Under the pieces are notes generated by a model. That model was given only the letters and a program-made list of their open reading frames with translations, did no database searches and had not been told where the DNA came from. Made by a program: the position numbers and the translations under genes. From Lithospermum erythrorhizon (lineage: Eukaryota > Streptophyta > Magnoliopsida > Boraginales > Boraginaceae): a stretch of DNA of 64,000 nucleotides. The DNA is taken from the NCBI GenBank assembly GCA_019722365.1, contig JADFUC010000391.1, forward strand, positions 1,302,001 to 1,366,000. The letters are read 5' to 3'. This document shows, in pieces, positions 37,010-49,955 of the stretch; position 1 is the stretch's first letter; each line of letters begins with the position of its first letter.

Positions 37010-37480
37010 ACTTATTTTTTTCTTTTCAATTTGAACATCATTGTAAAGCTCTTCCATCATTGCCTTGAGAAGTTCAAGTTGGTCGGTGGTTTAATCGTAT
37101 TTTAGTGTCCATGATAATGACCGTGCGTTCGGCGAATCAGTTGTTTTCTTCTGCTTTGGCAATCTTTATCATATTAGTGGCCTCCTTGTTGAGTTCTATA
37201 AGGTTTGATAAACTATGACCCAGGTCATGAGAAATATGTTATAAATCAAATCTTTAGAGGCTGAGGTATTTGATGATCAAGAGAAATGAGAATGATGACC
37301 GAAAGAGTAAACCTTATTTCCTGGAGAGAAAATAATTATTGCAATTTCTGCTTTACAAAGTGCAATCTCCTTTTTGAAAAGGCAGTGTGTTTAGAGTAGG
37401 TCGGCTTTGTAGGTGACTTTTCAAATGCTTCAAATTTTCTTGATGACTATTTTTTTTAGATCTGTCCCACTTTCTACTCG
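37010..37480 (-). pseudogene. Second copy of the degenerate coding remnant
   Basis: This matches 22950-23420 in copy 1. The best-preserved piece is DQLELLKAMMEELYND on the minus strand near 37040-37090, with LNKEATNMIKIAKAEENN upstream on the same strand (37140-37200). It is broken by stops and shifts. Family unknown. Confidence 0.4.
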
Positions 37481-38464
37481 TAGTGCAGAGATAGAGTATC
37501 CACCAAGAGAGAAAAGCAAGGAACAATATTGTTTCTGTAGTTGGTTAGAAAAAAAGAAATGAAAGAACTTGATTGATTTTCAATGAGATAGATAATAGCT
37601 ATTTATAGAGTTTTTAGAATTGCTAATACATTGAACTTATTGGTCCAGTGATGTTATTGTATAATTTTATATGATTACTTATGTTACCATTATTTCTTTT
37701 AATGAGAGAAATATGATAAGTTTATATTCTTCTGCAGCTCCATTATAATATTCAATTTAAATGTATTAAATAGATTAAATAATTTGTACATGGTTTTAAC
37801 ATTCAATTTTCTTCATTTTTCTTCATGGTACTAAGATAAAGTATCACAGTAGAGAATAAAAATATATTTTTTATATTGAAATGATTGGCAAAAATGGAAG
37901 GATGTGATTGATATTTAATGTACCAAGTAATAGCTATTTATATGATTTTTAAAATTCTCAAACATATTTAATTTATTAGCCCAACGTTGTTTTTCTTATA
38001 ATGGCATACCTAAAAGCATTATTAATGATAATTATAATTTTATTTATAACTAATATGATCATAATGGTTATGTATTTCTCAATTGAGAGATACATAACTA
38101 TATTCATACATTACAAATAATATTATAATTTTGAACGTATTAAATATATTGTAATCATATTTTTACTTCAATTTTGTAAGTATTTTTGATATGTTGTTGA
38201 ATAATTTTTATGTGTCATTCATTTACTTCAAAGAAATACTGCTGTTTTGTAAAATGTCATCATTATTCTATTTTATTACGAGCAACAAATTTTTTTTTTT
38301 TATGAGGTTACACCCAATGTTTATATGTTTGATTCTGCAAAATATACTGGTAAATATGCAATTTTACATCTTCTTTGTATATGTGTTGTATAAAGCGAGC
38401 TAAGTTAAAAATATCACGTACTTCTTAGCACATTACGATATCAATTTAATATTGAAGTCTTTAT

Positions 38465-38692
38465 TGTAATATCAGAGCCAAAAATATACATGTGATATAC
38501 TCGATATGGGATTTGATTAAGTGCTTCACTGTCCAGTAAAGATCGTCTTTTTTCGGAGCTCATCTATAAAACTTAAATGTTAAGCGTGCTTAATTTGTGG
38601 TAATTACGGGATGGGTGACCACTTAGAGGCCACTACCCGATGTATGCGAGCAGTGGGACAAAATGTCTTGCAGAAAGACTTGATAAAAATAT
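38465..38692 (+). mobile_element. Cassandra-type TRIM fragment with 5S rRNA-derived promoter
   Basis: A primer-site-like ATATCAGAGCC at 38469 is followed by AGCTCATCTATAAAA at about 38558. Next come TTAAGCGTGCTTAATTTG (38580) and GGGATGGGTGACC (38608-38620). These are the A-box/IE and C-box regions of a 5S rRNA gene at the correct mutual spacing. AGCTCATCTATAAAA just ahead of the 5S-like part, and AAAGACTTG after it, match my memory of Cassandra LTRs, in which 5S sequence is embedded. Copy 1 lacks it at the matching place (about 26060), so it is an insertion. Only one LTR-like unit is evident. Confidence 0.7.
38570..38642 (+). ncRNA. 5S rRNA-derived segment (not a functional 5S gene)
   Basis: The stretch keeps TTAAGCGTGCTT and GGGATGGGTGACC but lacks the canonical 5S ends (GGATGC..GCATCC) and carries many changes between boxes. 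It is best read as the RNA polymerase III promoter region inside a Cassandra-type LTR rather than ribosomal DNA. Confidence 0.6.
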
Positions 38693-39044
38693 AAAAATAT
38701 TTTTAAGTTTGATACAACTCAAGAAGCATATTGTAGTATAGATGGAGGAAAACTAGTCTACAACCTTGATAAATTGTCAAAGTTTGAATTTTTATAATTA
38801 ATCTTTCACATTACGTACACACATTTATATTATATACGTTATATGCATTTTCTAGAAATGCAAACTATACCGATATATAATATTTTTAATGTAGTTTAGT
38901 TTTAACAAGTTTACTTAGATTATTAAAACCTAAACAGAAGGCGAAACACTCTAAGTTTGTTAAGTTTACTATTAAAAAAAACTCAATCTATCTTTTTTTT
39001 CTCAATTTATATATCCAAGGTTGTATTGAAAGAGGAGGAAGGAA

Positions 39045-39455
39045 GTCTTTTGGAAGCTCTTATCGTTATCCTTTACCTTAGTGAAAATAATAAATATCAT
39101 TTGACCTATTGTCACGGATGCCTTTTTGCTGATTTGGGGTAGAGAATTGATGGGATAAATAACCCTCTAAAGATTGAAGCTTCAATTTTAAAGGATAAAA
39201 CTATTGGAAATTGTGAATACATTTGATTTTCAACGGCGGTCGGATTCTTCTAAATGCAAGGAAAGCTTTAATGGAGAATTCAAAAATTGTAGAACTTTGA
39301 ACAAACCTTCAAAAATTAATCCTAAAGCAAGCGATAGCTGTTTTTGATATCGAGCATACGTAGCTCACGCCTCGGCGCTTTATTAACTCTGTTTTCCTTT
39401 GAAACAATAATGGCAGCAAATTACTATCTACATTTTCATCATCCAAAAAAAGCAG
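39045..39455. other. About 410-bp insertion in copy 2, class unknown
   Basis: Copy 1 reads continuously through GGAGGAAGGAAAAAAG at about 26337. In copy 2 this site is split: GGAGGAAGGAA at about 39032-39044 and GGATGAAGGAAAAAAAAAGG at about 39456-39475. The near-identical edges look like a target duplication. No inverted ends, poly-A tail or coding motif was recognised. Confidence 0.55.
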
Positions 39456-40249
39456 GATGAAGGAAAAAAAAAGGTAATTATACTTACTTAGATTAATTAA
39501 AACTCACTTTTATACATATTCCTCTGTTCTCTTAACATTTTAAAAAGTATTTTCAATGAAAATAAAAAACAACATTCTCCCTACATAATCTGAATTTCTA
39601 TCTCGTTATAACATATGTATATATATTATAAATTTTAGAGTGATTTTATTGTTTCATCTATTAGTTTTTAAATATACTTCTTAATTTTAGTTTAGTTCAC
39701 CACTTTTGCTTATAAAAATAAGGTTTTTGAAACACTCTGAACTATGAGTTAATTTTATATGGTCACTTGAATTATTTTTGTTATGCGACATCCTCTTTAT
39801 ACTTTTCATTGGACATCCACAGATTTTTTTTGGTAATGCAGGCATGCTCACATACTAAGCACAATTTTAACTACAATATAATGAAATAAGCCATGTCTTT
39901 AAAATCTGGCGTTAAAATAATTATATTATAGTAAAATGATTATTTTATTGTCCACTAACGAACTAGACTTCAAATATGAACAAAATATCCCATGCTCTCT
40001 TTTTTAACATGCAGGCCACTTTGCTTCAAATACGCTTTAATTAACGTCTATTATACTTTGCGTCGAATAGTGTTGGGTTTGGATGTAAATGACTATTACC
40101 CCCACTCACATTTGCAGAGAGTGTAAGTAGTTAGGAAGGTTTATTAAGGAAGCGAAAATTATTATTTCTTAAAAAATTCTTGATACGTGTGTGTATAGTG
40201 TTGCTTTTGAGTGGTGTTTTGCCTGCCCTTCTGGCCCCTTTGCGACCCG

Positions 40250-41505
40250 ATTCGCGGATCACGTACGAGGCTCACCCGTTTCAGCCCCACAGTTGGATGA
40301 TATTGACATGGTAGTGGAATCAAAATAAACAAAATTCATAGAAAGGAATTTGAGAAATAAACCAAAACTGTTTGAAATGCCATAGTCTCGTAGCTTTGTG
40401 CTTAGATGAATCAAGGTGGAGGCGAGGATGTTAATGATGTCATTACTTGTTGGGGATGTTCCGCAGTTCCTAAAATCAGAGTAAATTACGTATTGAATGG
40501 ATGCCATGGAAGCTGCTATATGTGGGCTAAACCCCCAAAATAATCAAGAAAGCCCTAAAATAATCCGTACGATACTCACGTCATTAAATTCTAACTTCAG
40601 CAAGTTAACAAAAGCAAAAAAAGATTGGGTTGCGTTGTTGCCATTATCAAAATTGATTTTTTGTTTTTCCGATACTTAGTGGTGAAATTATTAAATTGAA
40701 TTAATTTTTAATATGGGCGGAGGAGGGGCGGTGGAGTGATTCGTCGGACTCTTCGGTGCTTGGTGAATTCTTCTAGTACCCAGAATGAATCACTAAGCAG
40801 AACTATATGAGAGAACTTTGAGCAAGAGTGGACGGGCAAAAGGCATCATGCTGAGGTTTTGTCAGAGCACGTCTCACTTAAAATTTCCTCTCTGCAGGAA
40901 GGTCTTGATGTATGAGGATTTTTTTCCCAGGGATACGATGGTGTAAACAGCCATTGCACTTGAAGCAGCTAGCGATTATATAGCCAGGCTCGAGAAGAAT
41001 AGGAACATATCACCGGTGAAATATTTATTGTTGAGTAAAATGTATTTCGTTTTCATGTGTTCGGATGGAGAAGAGGTTGAGCAGCATAGATGAAGTGTAG
41101 GAGAGGTGATCGATCCTCCATTTACTTCCCACTTATTAACTCTGCGAGTAGTTAATAGATGATACTTGATCAAATGAATGCCAAACTCCCAGCTGACCGG
41201 CTTCCGCAAAGCGGAAGAATGTCGAGTTTCCAAACGCTTTGAGTGCAACAAAATGTTGATTTTGGGGTGTAATATATTATTTGAATCCAAAGACCTCCCA
41301 GAAGACCCCCAGGCCCCGGCTACTCCCCGGATTAATATATATATTTATTTTAGAACAACGATACTGCGTTTGTCTTGAGCCGCGTGTTGTCTGATAACTT
41401 TGAGTGTTTTGGTTGTTTCGATGAGGGCTTGACTATACTAAATCGATTGACGCCACCAAACCTTCTGCTCAGTGAAAGATGCATTTTTGATTTTAAAATT
41501 CAGCA
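40250..41505 (-). repeat. 3' LTR of the nested Copia
   Basis: This is the left LTR. It has about 290 extra bases relative to the right LTR, within about 40480-40740. The outer end is approximate; the inner end is fixed by ATTCAGCA next to the purine tract. Confidence 0.65.
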
Positions 41506-44500
41506 TGTCAAGCCGATCCCCCGCATGAATAAAAATTAAAACAAAGTTTGACTCGAATCTTGGTGATGGCTTCTGACGACAACGCTGCGTAGGATAGGTA
41601 GGCCGAGAGACCATGAGCGCTTCCCTCGTGTTTAAATTTTAGACGAAAGCTGGTGAGCCAGCGATCTTTGAACCGTTCTTTTTCTTGGTAGACAAGCGAC
41701 ATAATACTACTGGCGAGTATTGACGATACTCTTGAAGTTCTCGTGAGTGTGTCCATTTGGCCGTGGGCGCGCGCGAGGGGCATGAGTTGTTTCCAGAATA
41801 ATGCGCCCCAGCATTTTCCCTGCAAGAAGCGGCCCCCAGCTCCCAAGCTCGCATAGAGTGACCTCCAGGTTATAGAGTAACCAGGATACTCTTTCACATG
41901 ATCCCATGAATACTTATTACGAGAGTCATTAAGAGCTAAGCTCGGCTTTATCCTACGGGTATCATTTCATTCTCATCCGCAGGAATGAGACAAAAAGTCA
42001 GAATTTGATGATTTCAGTGAATTTACAAAGTGGGATTTGTCATTGAACCTAGATGGGGATCTCAGTCAACTGGATGGGTTTTCCTTCATAATCCGGCTAT
42101 TACAGCAGGCTTAAGTCCCGTTCGCTTTTGATGATTTCTCGACTGGTTCTATTTAACCATGGTTAGTGGATTATTTATGTTATCTTTTGATTTGATGTCA
42201 ATCTGCGATAACTCCGATTTAGAGTTAATTGTCTAATGGTATTATGTGTCTCCGACGAATGTGTGAGACTTACCATTCTTTATTTAGCTTTGTGCCACTT
42301 CGGTGCGATTATTGCTGCGATATATAGCTGGTGGAGGCACCGGTCTTAACTCCCGCTCAGGGGATGTCCTCACAAAAATAGGCGTAGCCGTTCAACTCTT
42401 CCTTTTTTGTCTAATGCTATGGTCTGATTCCATAGTGGACCTAGCAATTATGCTTTGTTTTGAGGACTTCAGAACCGCATTTGCGCGCTTGCCAAAGTAA
42501 CCACATACCCATTTCGTGGATTTGGAATCCTTGCCATGCTCCAGATATCAGTGGCATCGCTTTGTATCCTTGAAGCAAGGGGATACCGTATAATAGCCCG
42601 TAATCAGAATTATATCGAGATATTTAAGCTTTTCGCTCTATTCCTTTTTGATGATGTCAGGATTACTAGTAAACCTACTTGTTGCTTACGATTGTAAGCT
42701 GTGTCTCTGGAATGATACGTAATAAATTAAATCAAGGCTTCCTATTATTGAGGTACTCAAGTTGGGATCTGTTTCGCCTTGTTCGTGTCAGAGTGATGAC
42801 TTATGTCGATAGGAGTTTTTTGACATTCTGATAACCGTGACCAAACTTACTTAATATTGACCAGCCGGCATGGTGTGTTTCAGCGTTAATCCGTTGGAGT
42901 CCGATACCTTAAGCTGAAGTGCGTCGGCGTAATGAAGTCCTTCGTGTCAAATTTAAAATTCAACATATCTTTTGTTGACTTAATCATGTGGAATTACTTC
43001 GACAATGAGCATCATCAGCGTAGAGACACAAAATTACATATCCGTCTAAGCCCAATTGCTTGGCGTGAACCTGCATTTGTCGTATTTCGTTTATCTTGAA
43101 ACCATTTGATAACAAAGTCTTGTCAAACATCATTACCCATTGCTTTGGTACTGTTTTAATCGTACAAGTTTTACAAGTCTACAAAACTTTATCTTCCTTT
43201 CACAGAGGCAAGCAAAGGCCACTTCCAGTTGTATATCTCTTAAATCAGAAATCTCAGGCAAGAAATCTTTGTTTTTGTCCATTTGGTGTACTTCAAGATT
43301 CACGCAAAGGCGTGATAAAACACCGAAAATCTGTAGCGTATGGATGTAATCCTTATGCTTGGTGAATAAAAGCCTATCAAAAATGTCCCCAGTCCCTCGC
43401 TTTTTGTAAAATTTCCCCTGAGTAAACAATTAACCCCATTTATCTTATCAGCCCCATTCCGTCGGTTTTTCATCTTCCTCACGAAAATCCATTTTGAGGA
43501 ATTAGGGGGGCTTGCATCTGGAGGAAGATCTACGATTCAATTATGATTTTGAGAATCGATTCAATTTCGCTGAATTGCTTAACTCCGCTAAGAACTCTTC
43601 AGGTGGGCCGTTACATTTAAGTGGTAAGGTCTGAAACTCTCTTCCGCCCAACATCATAATAAAATCTGGACGAATGATTTCTCGAATTAGAACTCTCTTT
43701 GCCGTCGGGAGTTGACCTCAACTTCACCATTATCTTCATTTATAGTGTCGCGGTTTGTTCAATGTTTGCATCGTAGGTACCTCTTTCACTTACTTGTAGA
43801 CTCGGGAAGCGACCTTAGAAGAGCTTTGCCTCTTCGCCCCAGATTTTTGAAGAAACATTCTCAAAAAATGTTGCGTTTCTAGACTCTATTATAGTGTTTT
43901 TGTGAACTCTGGAATTATCCGATTTATTACACAAGAAACCTATAAGCATTACTATTAATATTGTGCAGATAAATCAAAGTCTATCTTCCAGGTCTATGCT
44001 GACTTGCTTAGGAAATGGAACCGTTACTTTGGCAGAACAAACTGACAACTTCAAATGAGGCGTAGGCTGGTTTTCTGTACTTTCATGACTCATGGAGTGT
44101 CTTATGCCGTTTTTAATCTTGAAGGTAGTTTTCTTTGTTAAGATAGGCACCACAGCTATGTGAGGTGGAAATCCCCGAACTTATAAAGAGGTGTCATCTT
44201 TTACGAGTTCTATTTTTTCTTTCAATGATCCCATTCGATTGTAAAGTGAATATGGTGTTACTTAAGTATGCTATGCCGTATTTGTGGTCAAACCCGACCA
44301 AAGAAGCGCGGCATATTCCCTTTCTATCGCTCAAATACTTGATTTTTGCTCAAGTTGATTCAACTTAAGTCTTTTGTACAATAAAATTTTGTACCGCCTC
44401 GTCTTTACTTTTAACAAGTAAACATAAGCGAACTTTGTCTTGCTTCGTCAATGAAGCGTTATAAAATAACGGTTGCCTCCTCTTGACGGTGTTGAACTCG

Positions 44501-46089
44501 TATCGCGTACGTCATTGTATGAATGAGTTCAAGAGGTTTTGAATCTCTTATAATTGCCTTACAAGGGCAATCTGTTTCGCCAGCCTACACACAAATTTCA
44601 CATTTGTACTTGGAGTCAAATTCAATTTTTTTGGTATGCGAGTCATTCTTAGCGAGTTTTCAAGGAATTAAAGTTGGCGTGTCCTAATCTAGTATGCAAG
44701 AATTATAAGGCTTCGATCAAATAAAGGAAGTAGCCATTTATTGTGTGGCTGTTGTGGCGGTTGCATTCACATTCGTTTTAAAATAGACCGTCAAGTACAT
44801 ATCCTTTCCCGAATAAACATTCCTCCTTTGAACAAAATCATCTTATCGAACTACATAACGACACGAGAAATCCGTTTTTACGCGCTGCTTGACGAACCCG
44901 AGGAAATGAGATTCTTACTAGCATGCGGAACATCTCTGAGCGTGATTCGATGTCAACTTAACTTTTTCGATACCATTTTTATTGATAAGATCCTTCGCGC
45001 CGATGTTAAGGAAGTTAGGAGTTGCCTTATATACAACTTTTCACCGTTTTGTGAAAATTCATTAGAAGAATTCTTTAGGCGAGAGCAAATATAAGCATGG
45101 CGCGGTATCGACCAGCGGTCACTTGGGTTTGAACCATAGGGTTCAACACGGGGAAACCATAAGCGGATAGGTTGATGTCGGACATCCAGCCCAGTCACTT
45201 TATTAACATATTGGCTTCGTAAGGAACTTTAACAACTGTAGGGAATCGGCAGCTCATGTGACTTTGTGACCACCTTGCACATCATGATTCAGAAGCATTT
45301 CCGCTAAAATTTCTTCTTGAAGTTGATCCGCCAGCCTTTGAGGTTTTGTAGTCTTTCGCTACTTTGAAGATATGGATCCGAGCCCATCTTTCTAACATTA
45401 AGCTTTTTGCGCTTGCCCGGCGAGGCTTTGAACCTACTAACTTAACTTTCAGTTTCGCTTCCTGTTGTCTTCGCGATCAGAAGGCGTAAAGGCCTCCCTC
45501 CGCTAGCGGTGCGTTTCCTTTTCGAAACATGTTTGAGGTGGTTTTTGATCTTTCGACCCGGGGGTAATTTTTCAATGATAGCGACTTGCTTTTCATTTCG
45601 CGACCGTTCGCCCGGCAATTCACTGAAACATTACTTGAGGATTCTTGGACTTGGCTGTCTATCGATTTCTCGTGACCATCTTGAAATCAAGAAATTTCCC
45701 AACAATGAACTTAGTTCGGCGTCTTGAGTTATTGTTATGCACAAAAAGCATCCACTTTTCTTAGCGTGTGAGAGTCTGATACTAGAGCTTGATCAGCAGC
45801 TGATCCGTTTGGATATGGTTTGAGCATAAAATGAAGTCGAAGGGAGTGTTTCATTGCCTCGGCCGGCGATATGACTTGAGGGTTTGCTGATTCCCTGCTT
45901 GGCCGCGGGAGCTTCCTCTGTCGGGGAACCTTGACAAACTCGAGGTTGTCGGGTAGAACATCATCTGTTCCTCGCCTTTTTTGGGGTTTTGCTGAAGACA
46001 TGCAGGCAGCACCAGTTGAGGCATAATCATGATCCAAGCTAACTGCGGGCCAAAGCAGTCCCGATACTCCCAGCTTGGGAGTAGAAATT

Positions 46090-47048
46090 CGAAGTTGCGC
46101 CCAGTTGAATGAAACTTCAGCCCCGGAATAGATCCTAATCAAAATAAAAGAAATGTTTCGGCGCTGAGTAGGTAATGAATCGTGTCAAAGGTATGATAAT
46201 GGCATCGGTCATGTGGCGTTACGGTAGAAGCGTTTGGAACGCTCCAGCGAAGGGAATTACCGAAGCGTTTATTGGAAGCAAATACCAGTTCTTGTTTATG
46301 TTACGCTGGGGATTTGTTTTAATTTGGCCAGGGGCGAGATACTAAAAGCGAGAACTATAGAGGGAACTTTTGAGCAAGAAATTGGAATAGAACCAACAGA
46401 AAGCATGCGAGGGCACAATCTCGCCCCAAAAACAAATTTCTCTGCGAAAGGTACTAAGGTAATATAGAAGGATTTGTTTCCCGAGATCTGATGAATTGTA
46501 AAACCAACAATGCCTTAGAAGCACTACAAGGTGTATAGCGAGCTCGAAGAATAAGAGCTAGCAACGATGAAACTCTTTTTATTGTTGGGTAAAATGTATT
46601 TAGTTTACTTTCGTGATTCGGATGGAGAAGAGGTTTAAAGCATATAGATGAAGTGTAAGAGAGGTGATGGGTCCTCCGTTGCTTCAGCCCCAGTAACTGC
46701 GGTAGTTAATAGATGATAACAGCCAAATGAATGGCTTCAGCTATTCGGCTTCCTGGCTTGGAAGAATCAGGTTTCCGAACCTTTGGGGTGCAAAAAAATA
46801 AAATGTTGATTTTGGGGTGTAATAATATATTATTTCGAGAATCCAAAGACCTCCCAAAGACCCCCAAGGCCCCATTCTCCCAGTTAATATATATTTATTT
46901 TACCCGAACAATCTGCGTTGTCAGAGGCAATATTTGTCTGATGCTTGGCATGGCCGCCAGTGGGTGCAGTTGCGTTTCCAGTAGAGACACGAACTATATC
47001 ATCGATTGATGCCTATGTGGTACAAGCGGCTAATTTTTGCATTCAGCA
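46090..47048 (-). repeat. 5' LTR of the nested Copia
   Basis: This is the right LTR, homologous to 40250-41505, with strong blocks at 46590-46660 and 46795-46880. It may extend left to about 45790, where the primer site lies; the intervening 300 bases could not be aligned by eye. Confidence 0.6.
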
Positions 47049-49427
47049 TGCTCTAGCGCATTTAGTTGTGTAGAAGAAGGTGGTGGTGATTGTGGTGGTG
47101 GAGAAGGACTTGATGAGAGGTGTTGATTTGGAGGCTACTTACTAAATGATTGTGAAGTTGATAAGGTTATCGATTGTCCACAGGATTGGGATGGAGGTGG
47201 GTTCGGGGTAGGGGTGGGGTGGAGTATGTTAACGAAAAAAGAGGCAGTGTTATTTTAGTTAAAGTATATTTTTAGTGCTTTTATACTTTTAATGCTATGA
47301 ATAAATAAGTTATTTTTATTATAATATAGTTATTTTAATGTGTATTTTAAGTATAATATAAATTCGTTTAATTTATATATTGAAATGATAAAAAAAGTTT
47401 AGGGTCTTTGCTAATTTGAAAGTACAAAGGATACCAGACAATAAAAATAGTTTATGAACATTTCAGAAAATTAATTCATAGAATTAGGGGCTTTCTCGAC
47501 CAAAAACCTAAAAATAACTATGAAAAACACAATATCAATTCAAATAATTATTAATGAAAAAGACGGTTTGAATGGAAATAATTTAATAATTTGGTAGTTT
47601 CGAGTTTGTATAATTTGACAGGGTGTTGAGTTTATTAAATTTAAAAGTTTACTAAAATCGAAAGTATGAAGAATATCATTACCATATCAAATTTATTGAA
47701 ACATTGTTGCTACACATGAAATAAACTTTATTGAAGAGTATATATTATTGCTAAACATGAAATTCATATTTATTTTATTTATCTAATAAACACTACATTG
47801 GTTTGCTACGAGGATACATGCATATTGTAGTGTAAATGAAGGAAAAGCATTTTATTGCTTGCCTTGAAACTATTGTTATATTTTTGAATTTTGGTGATTT
47901 GAACTTTCAAATTAAACAGATGTACATATATATTTATATATATTGTATGATATCTGTGATATATTGTGTATAAATAACAACCAAGCTAATTTTACTTTGT
48001 ACATGATAACTTCAGTTATTTAAACCTAAGTCAACACCTTTATATATGTTAGAAATAATGAATGTATGTATTTAAATTTAATTAAAGGCTACATTTATAT
48101 ATATGTGTATGCCTCCTGTATTTTTCTTAAACTTACAAAAATTGGCAATCAAAACGATAAAGAGATAATATTCTCTTTTTCTATGTATACTCTTTTTACG
48201 CCCCGATTTGTTGAGATTTATTATTTTGCCTCCATTAGAGTTGCGCCATGTTTGATTTTTGGTTCGCTGACTTGCATGTAATAATAACTATAAAAATATA
48301 TTATTGATAACTATTTTTATTTATTCTAAATAGTTATTTTGCTACATGTAAATATTTAAAATCACATATAATGGAAAAAATTAAAACCATATTGAATCAA
48401 ACCTTATCATATTCATGGAATGGTGCCCTTCACTCTCATCTGATACCTTAATATATGTTGGATCGCTAATTACATTAAATTAAATGAATCACGATTGTCT
48501 AGGTCCTTTAATATACTTTAATCAACATTTTTCCGATAAAGAACTAATCACGCCGCTTTGCTCCTCCTTATATGTTCCACTGTGACTACGCCTTGTCACG
48601 TAAGCGGCTCCGCTCTCCCCTCTTGAAACACATCTTCCTCTTGTTAACTAAAGAGTTAATTATGGCACAATTTTAATTTTTTGATGGATTATATTTTTAT
48701 GGTTTAATTTCTTAGAGTATTGATTAGATTGAAATTAGATGAATTTTGTGGGTATATTATTAGTTGATAATTTATGGGTATAATGTTGATTGATAATTTT
48801 GTAATTATACACTTAAATAATTGGAGTTTGTTGGATTTAGATCTATGGTTAGTTACTAGTTATCTTGAGTTGACTTGAAAGTATTGAATATTGAATTATA
48901 GCATGTGGGATGATGGTTTGGAATTTTAGTATTATATTATAGCGGACGTTTGGATAATGAAAATATTAAGGTTAAGGTCTACAAGGGATTAGAAGGTATT
49001 AAGTAGGATTGATATGAAATGGAATATTTATGTTATGCTATTATTGTTGTTATTTAGATCTTGAGGTATGCAGATTAAGATTGAGTTGAAGGATCTTGAC
49101 ATGTAAGGTTTGTGAATCGAGGTAAGTGGACTATCTATTTACTCAATTATTTTTAAAATGTACTATATGTTATGGTGTGCAAAGCTTGTGTTTTTGTAAA
49201 CTGTATATATTACTATATCTTTTGAAAGATGTTTGAAAATAGTCGGGATTAATCTCTATTCGATGTATTATGTTATACGCAAATGTTTTGTGATTTGACT
49301 ACCATGAACTGGTATTGGTTTGAAAGGACATTTGAATCGTTTTGTGGGTTAAGTGTTGAGTTTTTGACCTTGGCTGGCCGGAAAATAATAGTCGTGTGTT
49401 TTGACCACCCATTTGGCGGGAATAATA

Positions 49428-49955
49428 TGTTGGAATTGAAGACCTAATTTGAGGCGGTTTTATTAATTATTTCTGGTGAGTACAAGCCCAGGGATACCTC
49501 TGCTTAGCGTTGAGTAGGTTTTTATTTTTTAGGCGGTTTGAGACTTTGAAAAGACGTAGTCTTCTTAGGTTTTTAAACATAAATATGGGATGATTTCATG
49601 AGTTTATTTACTCAGCTGAAAGCGTAATCATCACAGAATAATATTGAGTCTTTAATAATTATTGAAGAACATAGTTTTATTCTTGAAGAACTTAGAGTTT
49701 ATCTTTGTTAGCGATAAGAACTTAAGTTGAGATTTTGATTAGCATAAGAAAATTTTCGACATAGATTCTCAGTAGTGGTAGGGCTTTATAGCGATCTTAC
49801 GGACATTGAGTGGATTACTGGCGGCTGACGGCGGGGCGTGCCTTTTCGCGTTTAGGGGGAACGTATAAAATTCTTGTATGCTGTTTATTTCCTTAAATTT
49901 ACGTCGTTTTATTGATTCCTTGAAACTCCGGAGGATTTAGGGGTCTGCATCCTAT
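49428..49955 (+). repeat. 5' LTR of the 49-52 kb Copia
   Basis: It starts TGTTGGAATTG. It is followed by the primer-site-like sequence near 49957-49973. Alignment with the right LTR is continuous but contains many small indels. Confidence 0.75.

Larger units (their letters stand above)
40250..47048 (-). mobile_element. Degenerate Ty1/Copia element, minus strand, nested in the Mutator-like element
   Basis: The LTRs are about 40250-41505 and 46090-47048. Shared blocks include TGTTGATTTTGGGGTGTAAT, GATGGAGAAGAGGTT and CAAAGACCTCCCA, and both end ATTCAGCA. A minus-strand primer site (TAGTATCAGACTC) lies at about 45772-45785, and a purine tract (GCGGGGGATCGG) adjoins the left LTR. Minus-strand pol pieces occur in the right order: KPLELIH at about 44560 (integrase N-region), NGIIERKNRTRKR at about 44190-44235 (integrase core end), LEVHQMDKN at about 43265 (reverse transcriptase) and SKQSIIARSTMES at about 42430-42470 (RNase H). 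Every domain is broken by frameshifts, so no full polyprotein is encoded. Confidence 0.85.
39722..47508. mobile_element. 7.8-kb Mutator-like element with 9-bp target duplication, carrying a nested Copia
   Basis: The element begins GGTTTTTGAAAC and ends with CAAAAACC. It is flanked by the identical 9-mer TAAAAATAA at 39713-39721 and 47509-47517. The first 220-280 bases and the last 220-280 bases are inverted copies, for example TTAAAATAATTATATTATAG near 39912 against the complement near 47320. Long inverted repeats with 9-bp target duplications are diagnostic for Mutator-like elements. Copy 1 has the single unfilled site (TAAGAATAACTATGAAAAAC at about 26582). No transposase was found. Most of the interior is a nested Copia element; the remaining non-Copia interior (about 40000-40250 and 47050-47230) could be captured host DNA. 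Confidence 0.85.

Noticed and set aside
38570..38642. Functional 5S rRNA gene
   Set aside because: The 5S ends are missing and the context fits a Cassandra-type LTR.
41508..41897. 129-codon minus-strand open frame
   Set aside because: It lies next to the 3' LTR of the nested Copia, shows no domain, and overlapping frames are equally open; probably untranslated element sequence.
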